Shown one piece after another: positions 8,981 to 18,874 of a stretch of 64,000 nucleotides of DNA. The DNA lies in NCBI GenBank assembly GCA_022823185.1, contig JAJDXQ010000020.1, positions 62,001-126,000 of the forward strand, written 5' to 3'. The notes under the pieces were generated by a model. That model was not told the DNA's origin. It did not search any database and saw nothing but the letters and a program-made list of their open reading frames with translations. Made by a program: the position numbers and the translations under genes. How positions within the stretch are numbered: position 1 is the first letter of the stretch; each line of letters opens with the position of its first letter. The DNA comes from Caldilineaceae bacterium. GTDB lineage: Bacteria > Chloroflexota > Anaerolineae > Caldilineales > Caldilineaceae.

Positions 8981-9243
8981 GGTTCTCGAGCTATCGTTGG
9001 GCGAAGCGACTGGGTCCTGGCACGCGGTTCAGTTGACAGTCCCAGATTGGACCGCAAGCCCCTGCTTTTTCGCGGCATTGACGAGCCTCTACATTTCCTT
9101 TAGAATGACGCAGTCTACCTGGCAACCAGCCCTGCTTTTTCGACTGAAATGGCGAGTTCCAAGCTCCTTCGGTTGCCTCGAAGTATCCCGTCTCGTTAAG
9201 ACCATGAAGAAGGATTCCACCGGCATATAAGAAAGAGGCCCCC
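8981..9243. other. Intergenic region upstream of FG-GAP gene
   Basis: No gene is seen. The region carries the promoter at 9078-9106. The phrase CCCTGCTTTTTCG occurs twice (near 9060 and 9129), a small imperfect duplication. Confidence 0.4.
9078..9106 (+). promoter_or_regulatory. Putative sigma70-type promoter
   Basis: TTGACG (9078-9083) and TAGAAT (9101-9106) have a 17-base spacer. It would start a transcript near 9113 reading into the FG-GAP protein and probably the second binding protein. Confidence 0.6.
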
Positions 9244-10479
9244 GTGACAAGTCCATTCCGCCTTGCCAATGAAGTTGATACCACCGGGTTTGGTGACACC
9301 GGAATGCGCCTGGGGGACCTGGATGGTGACGGCGAACTGGAGGCCGTCTTCTTTCAGGCGCGCGATTGCCACATTCCCCGCATGTCCGCCGGCGGCTACC
9401 GCCACGAAAAGCAGGTCCACTGCGTCACAGCCATGAAGCTCGATGGCGACGTCATGTGGCAGGAGGGGGCGCCCCTGGGTACCGGCCACTGGGCAATGCA
9501 CGACGTTGCGGCGGCAGTCAGTGACATTGACGGCGATGGCAGGCAGGAGATCATCTACGTAACCGAGCGCGATGGCCGCAGCTATCTCAGGATCCTCGAA
9601 GGCGACCGCGGCTACTACCGCAAGGAGGTCGAGACCGGCCCCAACTGCGTGTTGCAGCTCTGCGATATTCGCGGTCTCGGCGCCCGGCGGGACATTCTCG
9701 TCTCCACCTTCGTGAATCCCATTTACATCTACGCCGACGACCTCACTTGTCTCTGGAATTGCCACTTTTACGGCGGGGCCGGGCACTCACACGACTTCTA
9801 CGACATCGACGGGGACGGAAAAGAGGAGGCCTTCATCGGCTACTGTTGCGTTCGCGCCGACGGCCATAAGATCTGGTGGCGACCCGACCTCGAACCCCAT
9901 CTCGAGGAGATGACACGCGCGCCCCACGTCGATCACCTGCATGTCCATGATATCGATGGAGACGGCAGGCCCGAACTCCTGATGGTCGCGGGCAAAGACC
10001 TGGTCGTCCTCGACGCGGCCACCGGCGAAGACCGCTGGATTTTTGAAGGCACGCATATCCAGACCTGCGCGGTCGGCAATTTCCTGCCGGAGATGGACGG
10101 GCAGCAGCTCTTTGTTACCGAGCGCCGCCTCCACGGCGACAATGCCCACATCGGTTTTCGCGGCTATCTTGTAGACTGCAACGGGAACGAGATCTGGCGC
10201 ATGGAAAAGGCCGGCTACGGCACGACCATCCGGTTAGCCGGGGCCGAGGCCGATGTGATCTTTGCCGAATGCCAGGGGAAGAAGCCCAAGCTGATCGACG
10301 GTCAGGGAAATGTCATCCAGGAGTTGGACATGCCGCTCCACACCTATGCCGAGGACCGCTTTGACGACGGCGATACAGGCGTGCGGGCGCTGTTCACCAT
10401 CGCGGACACGAATGGCGACGGCAAGCTGGAACTAATCGGCTACAACAGGACGCGCCTGTGGCATTGGGCGCAACCTTAG
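9244..10479 (+). CDS. FG-GAP/VCBS-type calcium-loop propeller protein
   Basis: A 411-residue protein with at least five acidic DxDGDGxxE loops: GDLDGDGELE near residue 25, SDIDGDGRQE near 95, YDIDGDGKEE near 183, HDIDGDGRPE near 236 and ADTNGDGKLE near 394. Each is followed by a hydrophobic strand, the FG-GAP repeat pattern of calcium-binding propellers. Rhamnogalacturonan lyases of family PL11 share this pattern, which fits an oligosaccharide locus, but I see no basis to assign lyase activity. No signal peptide is visible, which is unusual for FG-GAP proteins. The start is GTG 9244. The stop is 87 bases before the second binding protein, so the two are likely cotranscribed. Confidence 0.82.
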   Translation: MTSPFRLANEVDTTGFGDTGMRLGDLDGDGELEAVFFQARDCHIPRMSAGGYRHEKQVHCVTAMKLDGDVMWQEGAPLGTGHWAMHDVAAAVSDIDGDGRQEIIYVTERDGRSYLRILEGDRGYYRKEVETGPNCVLQLCDIRGLGARRDILVSTFVNPIYIYADDLTCLWNCHFYGGAGHSHDFYDIDGDGKEEAFIGYCCVRADGHKIWWRPDLEPHLEEMTRAPHVDHLHVHDIDGDGRPELLMVAGKDLVVLDAATGEDRWIFEGTHIQTCAVGNFLPEMDGQQLFVTERRLHGDNAHIGFRGYLVDCNGNEIWRMEKAGYGTTIRLAGAEADVIFAECQGKKPKLIDGQGNVIQELDMPLHTYAEDRFDDGDTGVRALFTIADTNGDGKLELIGYNRTRLWHWAQP

Positions 10480-10566
10480 CGGCACGGACATTGAACGTTG
10501 CAGCAGCGCGTATTCGACTGACAGTACGAGTAAACGTGAAACGACTCTCACACAAGGAGAAAACGG

Positions 10567-12588
10567 ATGAAAAGCCTGAAGCACAGCAGCAACTGGATTT
10601 CCCGGCGCGAGTTCATGCGTATTTCCGGCGTAGCCACAGCCGGACTGGTTGCGGTCGCTTGCGGCGCCGGCGGCGAGCCGCAGGAAGAGATGGCCGCGGA
10701 ACCGGCCGCAGACGAGGCCCCCGCCGCTGAAGCCGCCGCGCCTGCCTCGGATAGTATGTACAGGGAGGCTCCCATGCTGGCAGACCTGGTGGCCGCCGGT
10801 GAACTGCCTCCTGTTGATGAACGGCTGCCCGCGAGCCCCGCGGTACTCGTTCCGGTCGAGCAAGTCGGCAAGTACGGGGGTACAATTCGGCGCGGTTTCA
10901 AGGGCGTCTCTGACCGCTGGGGTCCGACCAAGATGCAGAACGAGTCTCTCACATGGTACAACATGGACTTGACCCTGCGCCCCAATATGGTCGAGTCGTG
11001 GGAAACCAACGATGACGCCACCGAGTGGACCTTCCACTTGCGTGAAGGAATGAAATGGTCTGACGGCACAGCCTTTGACAGCGCCAGCTTCACGTGGTGG
11101 TACGACAACCATTTCTCCAACGAAGATCTGACTCCGGCGGTTTCGATTCGTTGGGGAACGGGCACTCCACGCGTGCCCATGGTCGTGTCGGCTCCCGACG
11201 ACAATACCGTGATGATGACTTTCGAACACGCCAAGCCGCTCTTTGCCTTTGACGTCGCGCGCTCGCATTGCTTTTCCCCCGGCCATTACATGAAGCAGTT
11301 CCACATTGAACTGACCGATGACAGGGAAGGGCTGGAAGCGCAAATCGATGAAGCGGGCGTCGACTCCTGGGATCAGTACTACGTTGACCGGAACTGGTGG
11401 TACCTGAACCCCGACCGGCCCAACATCGGCCCATGGCTGTCGATGAATGAGCTTTCCTCCGAGCTGTTTCTCATGGAGCGCAATCCCTACTTCTGGCAGG
11501 TGGACGAGGAGGGCCAGCAGTTGCCCTATATTGACAAGGTGACCCACCGGCTCTTCGACACGAACGATGTCTTCAACCTGCGGGTCATTAACGGCGACGT
11601 CGACTTCCAGGCGCGGCACATCCAGACAGGAAACTTCACGCTCTACAAGGAGAACGAGGAGGCAGGCGATTACCGGGTCATCATCGGCACTTCGACCCGG
11701 CACGAAGTGGTGACGCCCAACCAGGGCGCGCAGGACCCGCGCGTGCGTGAGCTCTTCCAGAACAGAGACGTTCGCATTGCCATGTCCCTCGCCGTTGACA
11801 GGGAAGCCCTGAACGAACTGGTCTGGGACGGGCTCCTGACTCCCCGCCAGTACAGCCCGCTGGACCAGTCTCCCCAATACTACGCCAAATTGACCGAGGC
11901 TTACGCCGGATATGATCCGGACAGGGCCAACCAGCTGCTCGACGACGCCGGCTATGCCGAGCGGGATTCCGATGGTTTCAGGCTTTGGAAAGACGGCAGC
12001 GGCGAAACGCTCAGCTTCATCATTGAGGGGACATCACAGGCGGGAACGCCGGAGGAAGATTCCGTCCTCACGATCATCAAGTACTATGCCGACATCGGCC
12101 TCAAGGCAACCTACAAGGGCATGGAGCGGTCCCTGTATACTGAGCACTGGTCGGCCAATACCCAGGACGCGGTGTACTGGGGCGGCTATCGCGACCTGCT
12201 GCCGATTCTTACGCCTTCGCCGTGGATCGGCACGGAACTGGACCGGCCCTGGGCCGGCGCGTTTGGCCGCTGGAAGGTAGACGAGAACGACGCCAATGGC
12301 GAACCGCCCCCGGACGGCCACTTCCTCTGGAAGATCTGGGAGATTTGGGACCAGGTCAGCGCCGAGCCCGATCCGGCCAGACGAGACGAGCTGTTCTACC
12401 AGATTCTGGACATCTGGGCCGAAGAGATCCCCATCGTCGGCTACCTGGGACAGTCGCCTGCCCTGATCATCATGAAGAATAAGATGTTTAACTACATTGA
12501 CGGCCAGCCGGTCAACGACGGCCTGGAGGATGAGCACTTCCTGAATCCGCAGCTGCTCTTCTGGGAAGATCCTGAGAATCGCATGTAA
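10567..12588 (+). CDS. ABC transporter substrate-binding lipoprotein, family 5 (copy 2)
   Basis: A 673-residue family 5 solute-binding protein with a Tat-type start (SRREFMRIS) and lipobox VAVACG, followed by the shared segment ending LPPVDERLPA and FHLREGMKWSDGTAFDSAS. The AAGGAG ribosome-binding site is well placed before ATG. The mature part aligns in layout with copies 1 and 3 but differs enough to suggest different ligands. It sits directly downstream of the FG-GAP gene. No dedicated permease follows, so it presumably shares the membrane unit at 15556-19907. Confidence 0.92.
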   Translation: MKSLKHSSNWISRREFMRISGVATAGLVAVACGAGGEPQEEMAAEPAADEAPAAEAAAPASDSMYREAPMLADLVAAGELPPVDERLPASPAVLVPVEQVGKYGGTIRRGFKGVSDRWGPTKMQNESLTWYNMDLTLRPNMVESWETNDDATEWTFHLREGMKWSDGTAFDSASFTWWYDNHFSNEDLTPAVSIRWGTGTPRVPMVVSAPDDNTVMMTFEHAKPLFAFDVARSHCFSPGHYMKQFHIELTDDREGLEAQIDEAGVDSWDQYYVDRNWWYLNPDRPNIGPWLSMNELSSELFLMERNPYFWQVDEEGQQLPYIDKVTHRLFDTNDVFNLRVINGDVDFQARHIQTGNFTLYKENEEAGDYRVIIGTSTRHEVVTPNQGAQDPRVRELFQNRDVRIAMSLAVDREALNELVWDGLLTPRQYSPLDQSPQYYAKLTEAYAGYDPDRANQLLDDAGYAERDSDGFRLWKDGSGETLSFIIEGTSQAGTPEEDSVLTIIKYYADIGLKATYKGMERSLYTEHWSANTQDAVYWGGYRDLLPILTPSPWIGTELDRPWAGAFGRWKVDENDANGEPPPDGHFLWKIWEIWDQVSAEPDPARRDELFYQILDIWAEEIPIVGYLGQSPALIIMKNKMFNYIDGQPVNDGLEDEHFLNPQLLFWEDPENRM

Positions 12589-12664
12589 AGAGCGGCGCCT
12601 TGAAGGCATCCGGCAGAAGCGGCAACGCGTCCGTCGGGTTCAGTCCGAATCGATGAGTGCCAGA

Positions 12665-12743
12665 AGGACGGCGCAACACAGGAGGAGTCTTTCCATGAAT
12701 GACTGTTGCGCCGTCCTAGTGCGGTACATGCTGGTTCCAGAAT
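12665..12743 (+). promoter_or_regulatory. Hairpin carrying a Shine-Dalgarno and mini-ORF
   Basis: A perfect 14-bp inverted repeat (12665-12678 with 12704-12717) encloses a 25-base loop containing AGGAGGAG and, 8 bases on, ATG 12695. The mini-ORF encodes MNDCCAVLVRYMLVPE (stop TAG at 12743-12745), and its fourth to eighth codons form the second arm of the stem. There is no T-tract. It lies between the second binding-protein gene and the gene at 12787, so it may act as a translational switch, an mRNA stabiliser or a 3' end. Confidence 0.45.
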
Positions 12744-12786
12744 AGTCAGCCTGTCACCGCCCAACCAATCGAAATCAAAAGACCCT

Positions 12787-13296
12787 ATGACAGCGACAAA
12801 AAACTCAGCCAGGCCGCGATTCACATCCGTCAAGATGTACAAGCACGCGGCTGGCCGTCCCTCCTTCTGGTATCCCCCCGAGTGGCAGCTGCAGGAGACC
12901 GACACGCCGCACCCCGCGGTGAGCCTCTATCCTGATCCGTCCGACGAAGCCACCTTCATCTCAGTTACTGTGCAGGACATGGGCCAGCCGCTGGCGAGGG
13001 AGGAAGCCTCTATTCTGAAGGAGGGTATCGAGGAAGGGTTGAAGCAGCTTGACGGGTGCGTGGTCGAGAAACTTGACGTCTTGGAAGAGGTCGGAGACTG
13101 GTGCCAGGAGTGGGTATGCACGTTTCTGCAGGATGGCACAACGCGCCGGCGCCGGGCCCGTCTTTTCTGCGCGGAGCAGTACCTGTATTCCGTCGTCGTT
13201 CAAGGGTCAACTGAAGAGCGTTACGAGTACTGGCGGGGCATGATGGAGTGGGTTATGTTGACCGTCTTGAACACCACGGTCGAAATCGGCGCGTAG
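12787..13296 (+). CDS. Small PsbP/DcrB-like protein
   Basis: A 169-residue soluble protein without signal peptide. The pattern FWYPPEWQL, then VSLYPDPSDEATFISVTVQDMG, a helical stretch (~70-90), and a C-terminal YLYSVVVQGSTEERYEYWR strand-helix resembles the PsbP/DcrB (DUF1795) fold. Members with this fold have varied and often unknown roles. ATG 12787 lacks a clear ribosome-binding site; a start at ATG 12835 (MYKHAAG) is possible. It lies between two binding-protein genes in the uptake locus, so an accessory role there is likely but unproven. Confidence 0.6.
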   Translation: MTATKNSARPRFTSVKMYKHAAGRPSFWYPPEWQLQETDTPHPAVSLYPDPSDEATFISVTVQDMGQPLAREEASILKEGIEEGLKQLDGCVVEKLDVLEEVGDWCQEWVCTFLQDGTTRRRRARLFCAEQYLYSVVVQGSTEERYEYWRGMMEWVMLTVLNTTVEIGA

Positions 13297-13464
13297 GTTG
13301 TGGTTTCAGACGCTGAACCGCTGTACGCTGCCTGACTTGGCAGCTGACACCAAAGGGCTCTTGGAGCGACCGCACCGGCACTCCCCGAATTGCCCAGCCC
13401 TTATAACGAAACCAATGCGAAGAAAACTGATGTAATCAATCACAAACGAAAGGGATGTACCATC

Positions 13465-15480
13465 ATGAAGGACGGAATGGATCGTAGAACCTTCTTGCGA
13501 ATGAGCGGTCTTTCGGCCGCAGCCGCAGTTGCCGCGGCTTGCGGCGCACCAGGCGGCGACGAACCTCAAGCTGCAGAGGAAGCCCCCGCCGCCGAAGCGC
13601 CGGCAGCTGAATCCGGGCCGCCTTCCAAATACAACGAGTCGCCGCTGCTGGCGGAGCGGGTTGCCGCCGGTGAGCTGCCACCCGTTGACGAGCGGTTGCC
13701 CGCCGACCCGGTCGTCATCGAGCCGCTGGACGAGATCGGCCAGTACGGCGGCACGACTCGCGTCGCCATCGGCAATCCCAACGCGCTTTTCGGCGATCCA
13801 CAGGCTGTTATGGGCACCGAGCTGATCCTGCGCATCGCGCCGGATTTCTCCTCCATCACCAGCGGCCTGGCCGTTAGCTGGGAGTTCAACGACGACGCCA
13901 CCGAGCAGATACTCCACCTGCGCGAGGGGCTCAGATGGTCGGACGGCGCGCCCTTCAGCGCCGACGACTTCATGTTTTCGTGGCATGAACTTTGGCTCAA
14001 CGAAGAGTACGCGCCCGGTGGTCCGCCAAGCGCCTGGAAGGCAGGGGCATCTGCTGCCGGCGACCCGCTCGAGATGGAAAAGATCGACGATTACACAATC
14101 AAGCTTTCCTTCTCCAAACCCTATCCCCTGATCGTGCTGCACGAGACCTTCTACGCCGGATCGCAGGGCGGACTGTGGCAGCCGGCGCACTATCTGAAGC
14201 AGTTCCATCCTGACCACGGTGATGCCGACGAAATCGCGGCGATGACGGAAGATGCCGGATTCGAAGAGTGGCACCAGCTCCTGCGCGATAAGGGCCGCGT
14301 GGGGTCGACCATTCCCGCACAGGTTGGCCTTCCCGGCATGACCGCCTTCATCCGCGTCGACGACGCCCCCGACCATCACACCTACGAACGCAATCCCTAC
14401 TACTGGAAGGTGGACACGGCCGGCAACCAGCTGCCCTACATCGACAACACGATCGTCTTCGTCATCGACAATCGCGAAGTCGCCAATGCCAAGCTGATTG
14501 CAGGCGAGCTGGAGTTTTCCGGCCGCCAGGCAGACCTGGCCAACATGGAGCTGTACCAGGCGAACCTGGAGTCCGCGGACCTGAAGATCAAGATGTGGAA
14601 GTCGACCTTCCCCGGCCGGACCGTCATCGTACCCAACCATACCCATAAGGACCCGCAGGTTCGTGCGTTCTTCAACAACAAAGACGTACGGCACGCGATG
14701 TCGGTGTCGATCAACCGCGAAGAGATCAACGACGTCGTCTACTTCGGCCTGGGTGAGCCGCGGCAGTGGGCCGCCTGGCCGGGATCCAAGTACTACGAGG
14801 AGGGCGATGAAGATCACTGGGCCCAGTTCGACCCGGACATGGCAATGGATCTGCTGGACCAGGCCGGTTACTCGGAGAAAGACTCCGACGGTTTCCGACT
14901 CTTCCCTGACGGTTCTCGCGTAAGTTGGGTCATCCAGCTTGACACTGAGCAGGCTGACGTCCTCGATGTGTTTGAACTGGTCGTCGAACAGTGGCGCGCC
15001 GTCGGCCTCGACCCGTCAATCAGACCAATCAACCGTTCTCACCTCAATGAACTGGTAGCGGCCAATGATATGGGGATGTCCGGCTGGGAAGGCGACATTT
15101 CCGACATTACCTGGGTCTGGTGCGGGCGACTCAACCACCCCGGACAGTGCAACGTGCCGTGGGGCAAAGGCTTTGACGTCTGGCTGAAAGGCGATACCGA
15201 AAGCGAAATCGCTGTTGAGCCGCCGGACGAAGTCGCCTGGGTCTTCCACCGCTGGCAGGAGATGATCGACGCCGTCACCGAGGAGGAGCATGTCGCCATC
15301 GCCCGCGAGCTGTGGGAGTGGTTCTACGACTACCTGCCCGGCTTCGGCACCGTCGGCATCCCCAAACCGGTTGTGATGAAGAAGAACCTGACCAATTTCC
15401 CAGATGACGGTGTATGGGGTTTCTCGGTCATTCGCGCCGTGCCCGTCCATCCGGAGCAGTTCTTCTACAAGCAGGGCTAG
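13465..15480 (+). CDS. ABC transporter substrate-binding lipoprotein, family 5 (copy 3)
   Basis: A 671-residue family 5 binding protein. The start at ATG 13465 gives a Tat-like signal (DRRTFLRMSG) and lipobox AAACG; the longer ORF beginning at 13390 would bury the signal. It has the shared segment ending LPPVDERLPA, IGQYGGTTR and LHLREGLRWSDGAPFSADD. It is the copy directly in front of the permeases (75 bases from stop to the next start), so it is probably the primary partner. An intercistronic stem-loop after its stop would allow higher expression than the membrane genes. Confidence 0.92.
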   Translation: MKDGMDRRTFLRMSGLSAAAAVAAACGAPGGDEPQAAEEAPAAEAPAAESGPPSKYNESPLLAERVAAGELPPVDERLPADPVVIEPLDEIGQYGGTTRVAIGNPNALFGDPQAVMGTELILRIAPDFSSITSGLAVSWEFNDDATEQILHLREGLRWSDGAPFSADDFMFSWHELWLNEEYAPGGPPSAWKAGASAAGDPLEMEKIDDYTIKLSFSKPYPLIVLHETFYAGSQGGLWQPAHYLKQFHPDHGDADEIAAMTEDAGFEEWHQLLRDKGRVGSTIPAQVGLPGMTAFIRVDDAPDHHTYERNPYYWKVDTAGNQLPYIDNTIVFVIDNREVANAKLIAGELEFSGRQADLANMELYQANLESADLKIKMWKSTFPGRTVIVPNHTHKDPQVRAFFNNKDVRHAMSVSINREEINDVVYFGLGEPRQWAAWPGSKYYEEGDEDHWAQFDPDMAMDLLDQAGYSEKDSDGFRLFPDGSRVSWVIQLDTEQADVLDVFELVVEQWRAVGLDPSIRPINRSHLNELVAANDMGMSGWEGDISDITWVWCGRLNHPGQCNVPWGKGFDVWLKGDTESEIAVEPPDEVAWVFHRWQEMIDAVTEEEHVAIARELWEWFYDYLPGFGTVGIPKPVVMKKNLTNFPDDGVWGFSVIRAVPVHPEQFFYKQG

Positions 15481-15493
15481 GAAGTAGTGAGTT

Positions 15494-15525
15494 GTGGGTG
15501 GCGGCCGGCCTTTGCCGCCATCCAC
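15494..15525 (+). promoter_or_regulatory. Intercistronic stem-loop
   Basis: GTGGGTGGCGGC (15494-15505) pairs with GCCGCCATCCAC (15514-15525) over 12 bp with one G-U pair and an 8-base loop. No T-tract follows. Stem-loops in this position, between a binding-protein gene and its permeases, are known to protect the upstream mRNA (as in the malE-malF region). Confidence 0.5.
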
Positions 15526-15555
15526 AGCCATTCTTCAGCGCGGTGAACAGGAGCC

Positions 15556-16554
15556 ATGCGAGAGTACATCCTGCGGCGGGTTCTGCAGCTTATCCCGACC
15601 CTGATCCTGATATCGATCGTCAGCTTCACAATCATCCAGCTTCCTCCGGGTGATTACGTCACGACCTACGTGGCCAACCTTGCCGCGGCCGGCGAAGAGC
15701 TCAGCGAGGAGGAGATCGCCGCCCTCGAAGAGCACTACGGTCTCAATCAGCCAGGTTACATCCAGTACATCAAATGGATCACCAATTTCGTCCAGGGGGA
15801 TATGGGCCTGTCCTTCTACTGGGACCGCCCTGTCAACCGGTTGATCGGCGAGCGCCTGATGCTGACGATGATTATGTCCTTTTTCACGCTCCTCTTTGTC
15901 TACGCCATGGCCATCCCCATCGGCATCTACTCCGCGGTACGCCAGTACAGCCTTGCCGACTACGTCTTTACCTTCATCGGCTTCATCGGTCTGGCGACCC
16001 CCAATTTTCTCCTCGCGCTCATCTTCATGTACATCGGCATCAAAGTCTTCGATGCCAGCGCCGGCGGGCTCTTTTCCACCGAATATCTGGACGCCGACTG
16101 GAGCGTCGCCAAGGTCTGGGATATGCTCAAGCACATGTGGCTGCCAGTCGTGATTGTCGGCACGGCCGGCACCGCCGGCACGATCCGCGTGATGCGGGCA
16201 ACGACGCTGGATGAACTGGGCCGCCCCTACGTGGAAACCGCGCGGTCCAAAGGCCTGCGCGAAGGTCAACTCACAATGAAATACCCCGTGCGCGTGGCCT
16301 TGAACCCAATTCTGAGCACCATCGGCTGGCGGCTTCCCGAAATCGTCTCCGGCACCGTTCTCGTGGCCCTCGTATTGAATCTGCCCACGACGGGGCCTCT
16401 GCTCTGGCGTGCCTTAATGTCTCAGGACCTTTACCTTGCCGCGAGCATGATCATGATTCTGAGCACACTGACCTTGATCGGGACCCTGATCTCAGACATT
16501 CTCCTGGCATGGGTCGATCCGCGAATTCGCTACGGGGAGCGGGGAACAACATGA
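15556..16554 (+). CDS. ABC transporter permease, DppB-like
   Basis: A 332-residue inner-membrane permease. It starts with the typical MREYILRRVLQLIPTL helix. An extracytoplasmic loop follows (~35-85, with GLNQPGYIQYIKWI), then five further membrane helices. The cytoplasmic coupling loop (~215-250: RATTLDELGRPYVETARSKGL) is the EAA motif that contacts the ATPase. The CAGGAG ribosome-binding site is 4 bases before ATG. It overlaps the next gene by ATGA, so translation is coupled. Together with the following gene it forms the translocation channel of a dipeptide/oligopeptide-type importer. Confidence 0.93.
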   Translation: MREYILRRVLQLIPTLILISIVSFTIIQLPPGDYVTTYVANLAAAGEELSEEEIAALEEHYGLNQPGYIQYIKWITNFVQGDMGLSFYWDRPVNRLIGERLMLTMIMSFFTLLFVYAMAIPIGIYSAVRQYSLADYVFTFIGFIGLATPNFLLALIFMYIGIKVFDASAGGLFSTEYLDADWSVAKVWDMLKHMWLPVVIVGTAGTAGTIRVMRATTLDELGRPYVETARSKGLREGQLTMKYPVRVALNPILSTIGWRLPEIVSGTVLVALVLNLPTTGPLLWRALMSQDLYLAASMIMILSTLTLIGTLISDILLAWVDPRIRYGERGTT

Positions 16555-17756
16555 CCAGCGCAGCCAATCCACGTGCGCCGGCCGCGCACGACGCTACCGC
16601 GTCGCCCTATGAGAGGGGCAACCTCTCCGACCTTCTCGAAGCCGAAGGAACTATCTCCGAATCCAGAACGCAGTTCCTTACGCCGCGTCAGTTGATGTTG
16701 CTTCGCTTCCGGCGCAACAAAATGGCTGTCTTTTCGTTGTGGTTCCTTGCCTTTCTCTACCTTTCCGCGCTGTTCGCGCCGGTCATTTCGCCCTACGACA
16801 AGACGCATCGCTTCAACAAGCATCTCTATCTCCCGCCCAGAGACATTCATATTCGAGCTGACGATGGAAGCTGGCGCCGTCCATTCGTCTACGCGGTCAC
16901 GATTGAAACCAACAAAGAGACTTTTACCCGCGACTTTGTCGAAGACCGCACCCAGCAATATCCCATCCAGTTCTTTGTAAAGGGTGACCCTTACAAGCTC
17001 TGGGGCCTCTTCAGGATGGACTGGCATCTATACGGCGTTGAGAACGCCGAGGAGATAGGTCCGGTCTTTCTTATGGGCGGCGACAAGTTTGGACGCGATA
17101 TCTTCGGTCGCGCGCTGTACGGCGCCCGCATCTCCTTAACCATCGGCCTGGTCGGCGTTTCAATTGCCCTGGTCATTGGACTGGTACTGGGAGGCCTTTC
17201 AGGACTCTACGGCGGACTGGTAGACAACCTGATCCAGAGACTGATCGAGTTTATCCGCTCCATTCCAACGATTCCTCTCTGGATGGGACTGGCCGCGGCA
17301 ATGCCGGCAGACTGGCCGCAGCTTCGAGTCTATTTTGGCATCACGATCATCCTTTCGTTGCTCGCCTGGACGACACTGGCGCGCGTTGTGAGGGGCAAGT
17401 TCCTTTCCCTGCGCAATGAAGACTTTGTTCTGGCCGCCCAATCGGCCGGCGCAAACCAGTGGTACTTGATCTGGCAGCACCTCGTTCCCTCCTTCATGAG
17501 TTACGTGCTGGTGGATATTACACTCGCTATTCCGGGTATGATTATCGGCGAAACCGCGCTGAGCTTCCTGGGGCTGGGACTGGTATCGCCGACAGTAAGT
17601 TGGGGCGTGATGCTGAAAGACGCCCAGCAGGTCGTGGAGATCGCTATCCACCCGTGGGTTCTGTGGCCGGCCATGTTCGTTGTCGTGACAGTGCTGGCGC
17701 TTAACTTCATAGGTGATGGCCTGCGCGACGCGGCTGACCCCTATGCCGACCTGTAG
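16551..17756 (+). CDS. ABC transporter permease, DppC-like
   Basis: A 401-residue permease, longer than the usual ~300. An N-terminal cytoplasmic extension (~1-55) and a large external insert after the first helix (~85-160, RFNKHLYLPPRDIHIRADDG onward) account for this; such an insert is common in family 5 importers of this phylum. The canonical MGGDKFGRDIFGRALYGARIS segment precedes the five core helices, and the EAA loop is near residue 305 (FVLAAQSAGANQWYLIWQHL). ATG 16551 overlaps the stop of the upstream permease by four bases. Confidence 0.93.
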   Translation: MTSAANPRAPAAHDATASPYERGNLSDLLEAEGTISESRTQFLTPRQLMLLRFRRNKMAVFSLWFLAFLYLSALFAPVISPYDKTHRFNKHLYLPPRDIHIRADDGSWRRPFVYAVTIETNKETFTRDFVEDRTQQYPIQFFVKGDPYKLWGLFRMDWHLYGVENAEEIGPVFLMGGDKFGRDIFGRALYGARISLTIGLVGVSIALVIGLVLGGLSGLYGGLVDNLIQRLIEFIRSIPTIPLWMGLAAAMPADWPQLRVYFGITIILSLLAWTTLARVVRGKFLSLRNEDFVLAAQSAGANQWYLIWQHLVPSFMSYVLVDITLAIPGMIIGETALSFLGLGLVSPTVSWGVMLKDAQQVVEIAIHPWVLWPAMFVVVTVLALNFIGDGLRDAADPYADL

Positions 17757-17824
17757 CTGGACCTGTCCCTATTTCAGATTCAATCACCTCATGTTGCAGA
17801 TGAACAGTAGTCTTGATTAAACCT

Positions 17825-18874
17825 ATGGACACGCTGCTTGAAGTCCGAAACCTGCAGACACATTTTTTCATGGCGGAAGGGGTCGCCAAGGCTGTGGACA
17901 GCACCACCTTTTCAATTCGGCGCGGGCAGGTTCTGGGCGTCGTGGGGGAAAGCGGCTGCGGCAAGAGCGTCACCGCCCGCTCGATCATGCGCATGGTCCG
18001 CCCGCCGGGGCACACCGTGGACGGCGAGATTCTCTACTCCCGGCCCGATCAAGACGGGCAGGGCGCATCCATAGATCTGCTGCAGCTTCCCGCAACCGGA
18101 ACGGAAATGCGCGCCATTCGCGGCGGCGAGATAGCGATGATTTTCCAGGAGCCGCGCGCCTCGCTCAGCCCTGTACACAGAATTGGAGACCAGATCACAG
18201 AGAACATCCTGCTTCACCAGGAGGTTTCTCCCTCAGAGGCGGAGGAGATCGCCGTCGACATGCTGCGGCAGGTGCATATTCCACTGGCAGAGCAACGGCT
18301 GGACGCCTTTGCCCACCAGCTCAGCGGCGGCATGTGTCAGCGCGTGATGATTGCCATGGCTCTCTCCTGCCATCCGAGCCTCCTCATCGCGGACGAACCG
18401 ACCACCGCGCTGGACGTGACCACCGAGGCCCAGATTCTTGAGCTGATGCAAGGGCTGCAGGCCGATCTGCACATGGCCATCATGTTTATCACCCACGATC
18501 TGGGCGTCGTCGCCGACATGGCTGACGAAGTCGCCGTTATGTACCTGGGCAAGGTAGTCGAACAGGGCGCGGCCGCCGACATCTTTCGCGACCCCAAGCA
18601 TCCCTATACCATCGCCCTGCTGGAGTCGCTGCCGCGCATGGACCAGCGGCGGGAGTGGCTGCAGACGATCCGCGGCGTTGTGCCCGACCCCTACAGCACG
18701 CTCAGCGGCTGTCCCTTCCATCCCCGTTGCGCCGACTTCATCGAAGGCGTTTGCGATGAAATCGTGCCTGAGCCAATCACCCTGGAAGACGGCCGCGAAG
18801 TGCGCTGCCTCCTGTATACGGAACATGCTCACCAGGAAAGACCCCCAGTCGCGGAGGATGCCAGCCATTCATAG
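17825..18874 (+). CDS. ABC transporter ATP-binding protein, DppD-like
   Basis: A 349-residue ATPase: Walker [10 protein letters not shown]-loop [10 protein letters not shown], signature LSGGMCQR and Walker [13 protein letters not shown]. The C-terminal oligopeptide/dipeptide extension has clustered cysteines ([18 protein letters not shown]), as in DppD/OppD. I chose ATG 17825 ([10 protein letters not shown]); a TTG at 17813 would add four residues and neither has a strong ribosome-binding site. It overlaps the next ATPase gene by 17 bases. It energises import through the permease pair. Confidence 0.93.
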   Translation: MDTLLEVRNLQTHFFMAEGVAKAVDSTTFSIRRGQVLGVVGESGCGKSVTARSIMRMVRPPGHTVDGEILYSRPDQDGQGASIDLLQLPATGTEMRAIRGGEIAMIFQEPRASLSPVHRIGDQITENILLHQEVSPSEAEEIAVDMLRQVHIPLAEQRLDAFAHQLSGGMCQRVMIAMALSCHPSLLIADEPTTALDVTTEAQILELMQGLQADLHMAIMFITHDLGVVADMADEVAVMYLGKVVEQGAAADIFRDPKHPYTIALLESLPRMDQRREWLQTIRGVVPDPYSTLSGCPFHPRCADFIEGVCDEIVPEPITLEDGREVRCLLYTEHAHQERPPVAEDASHS

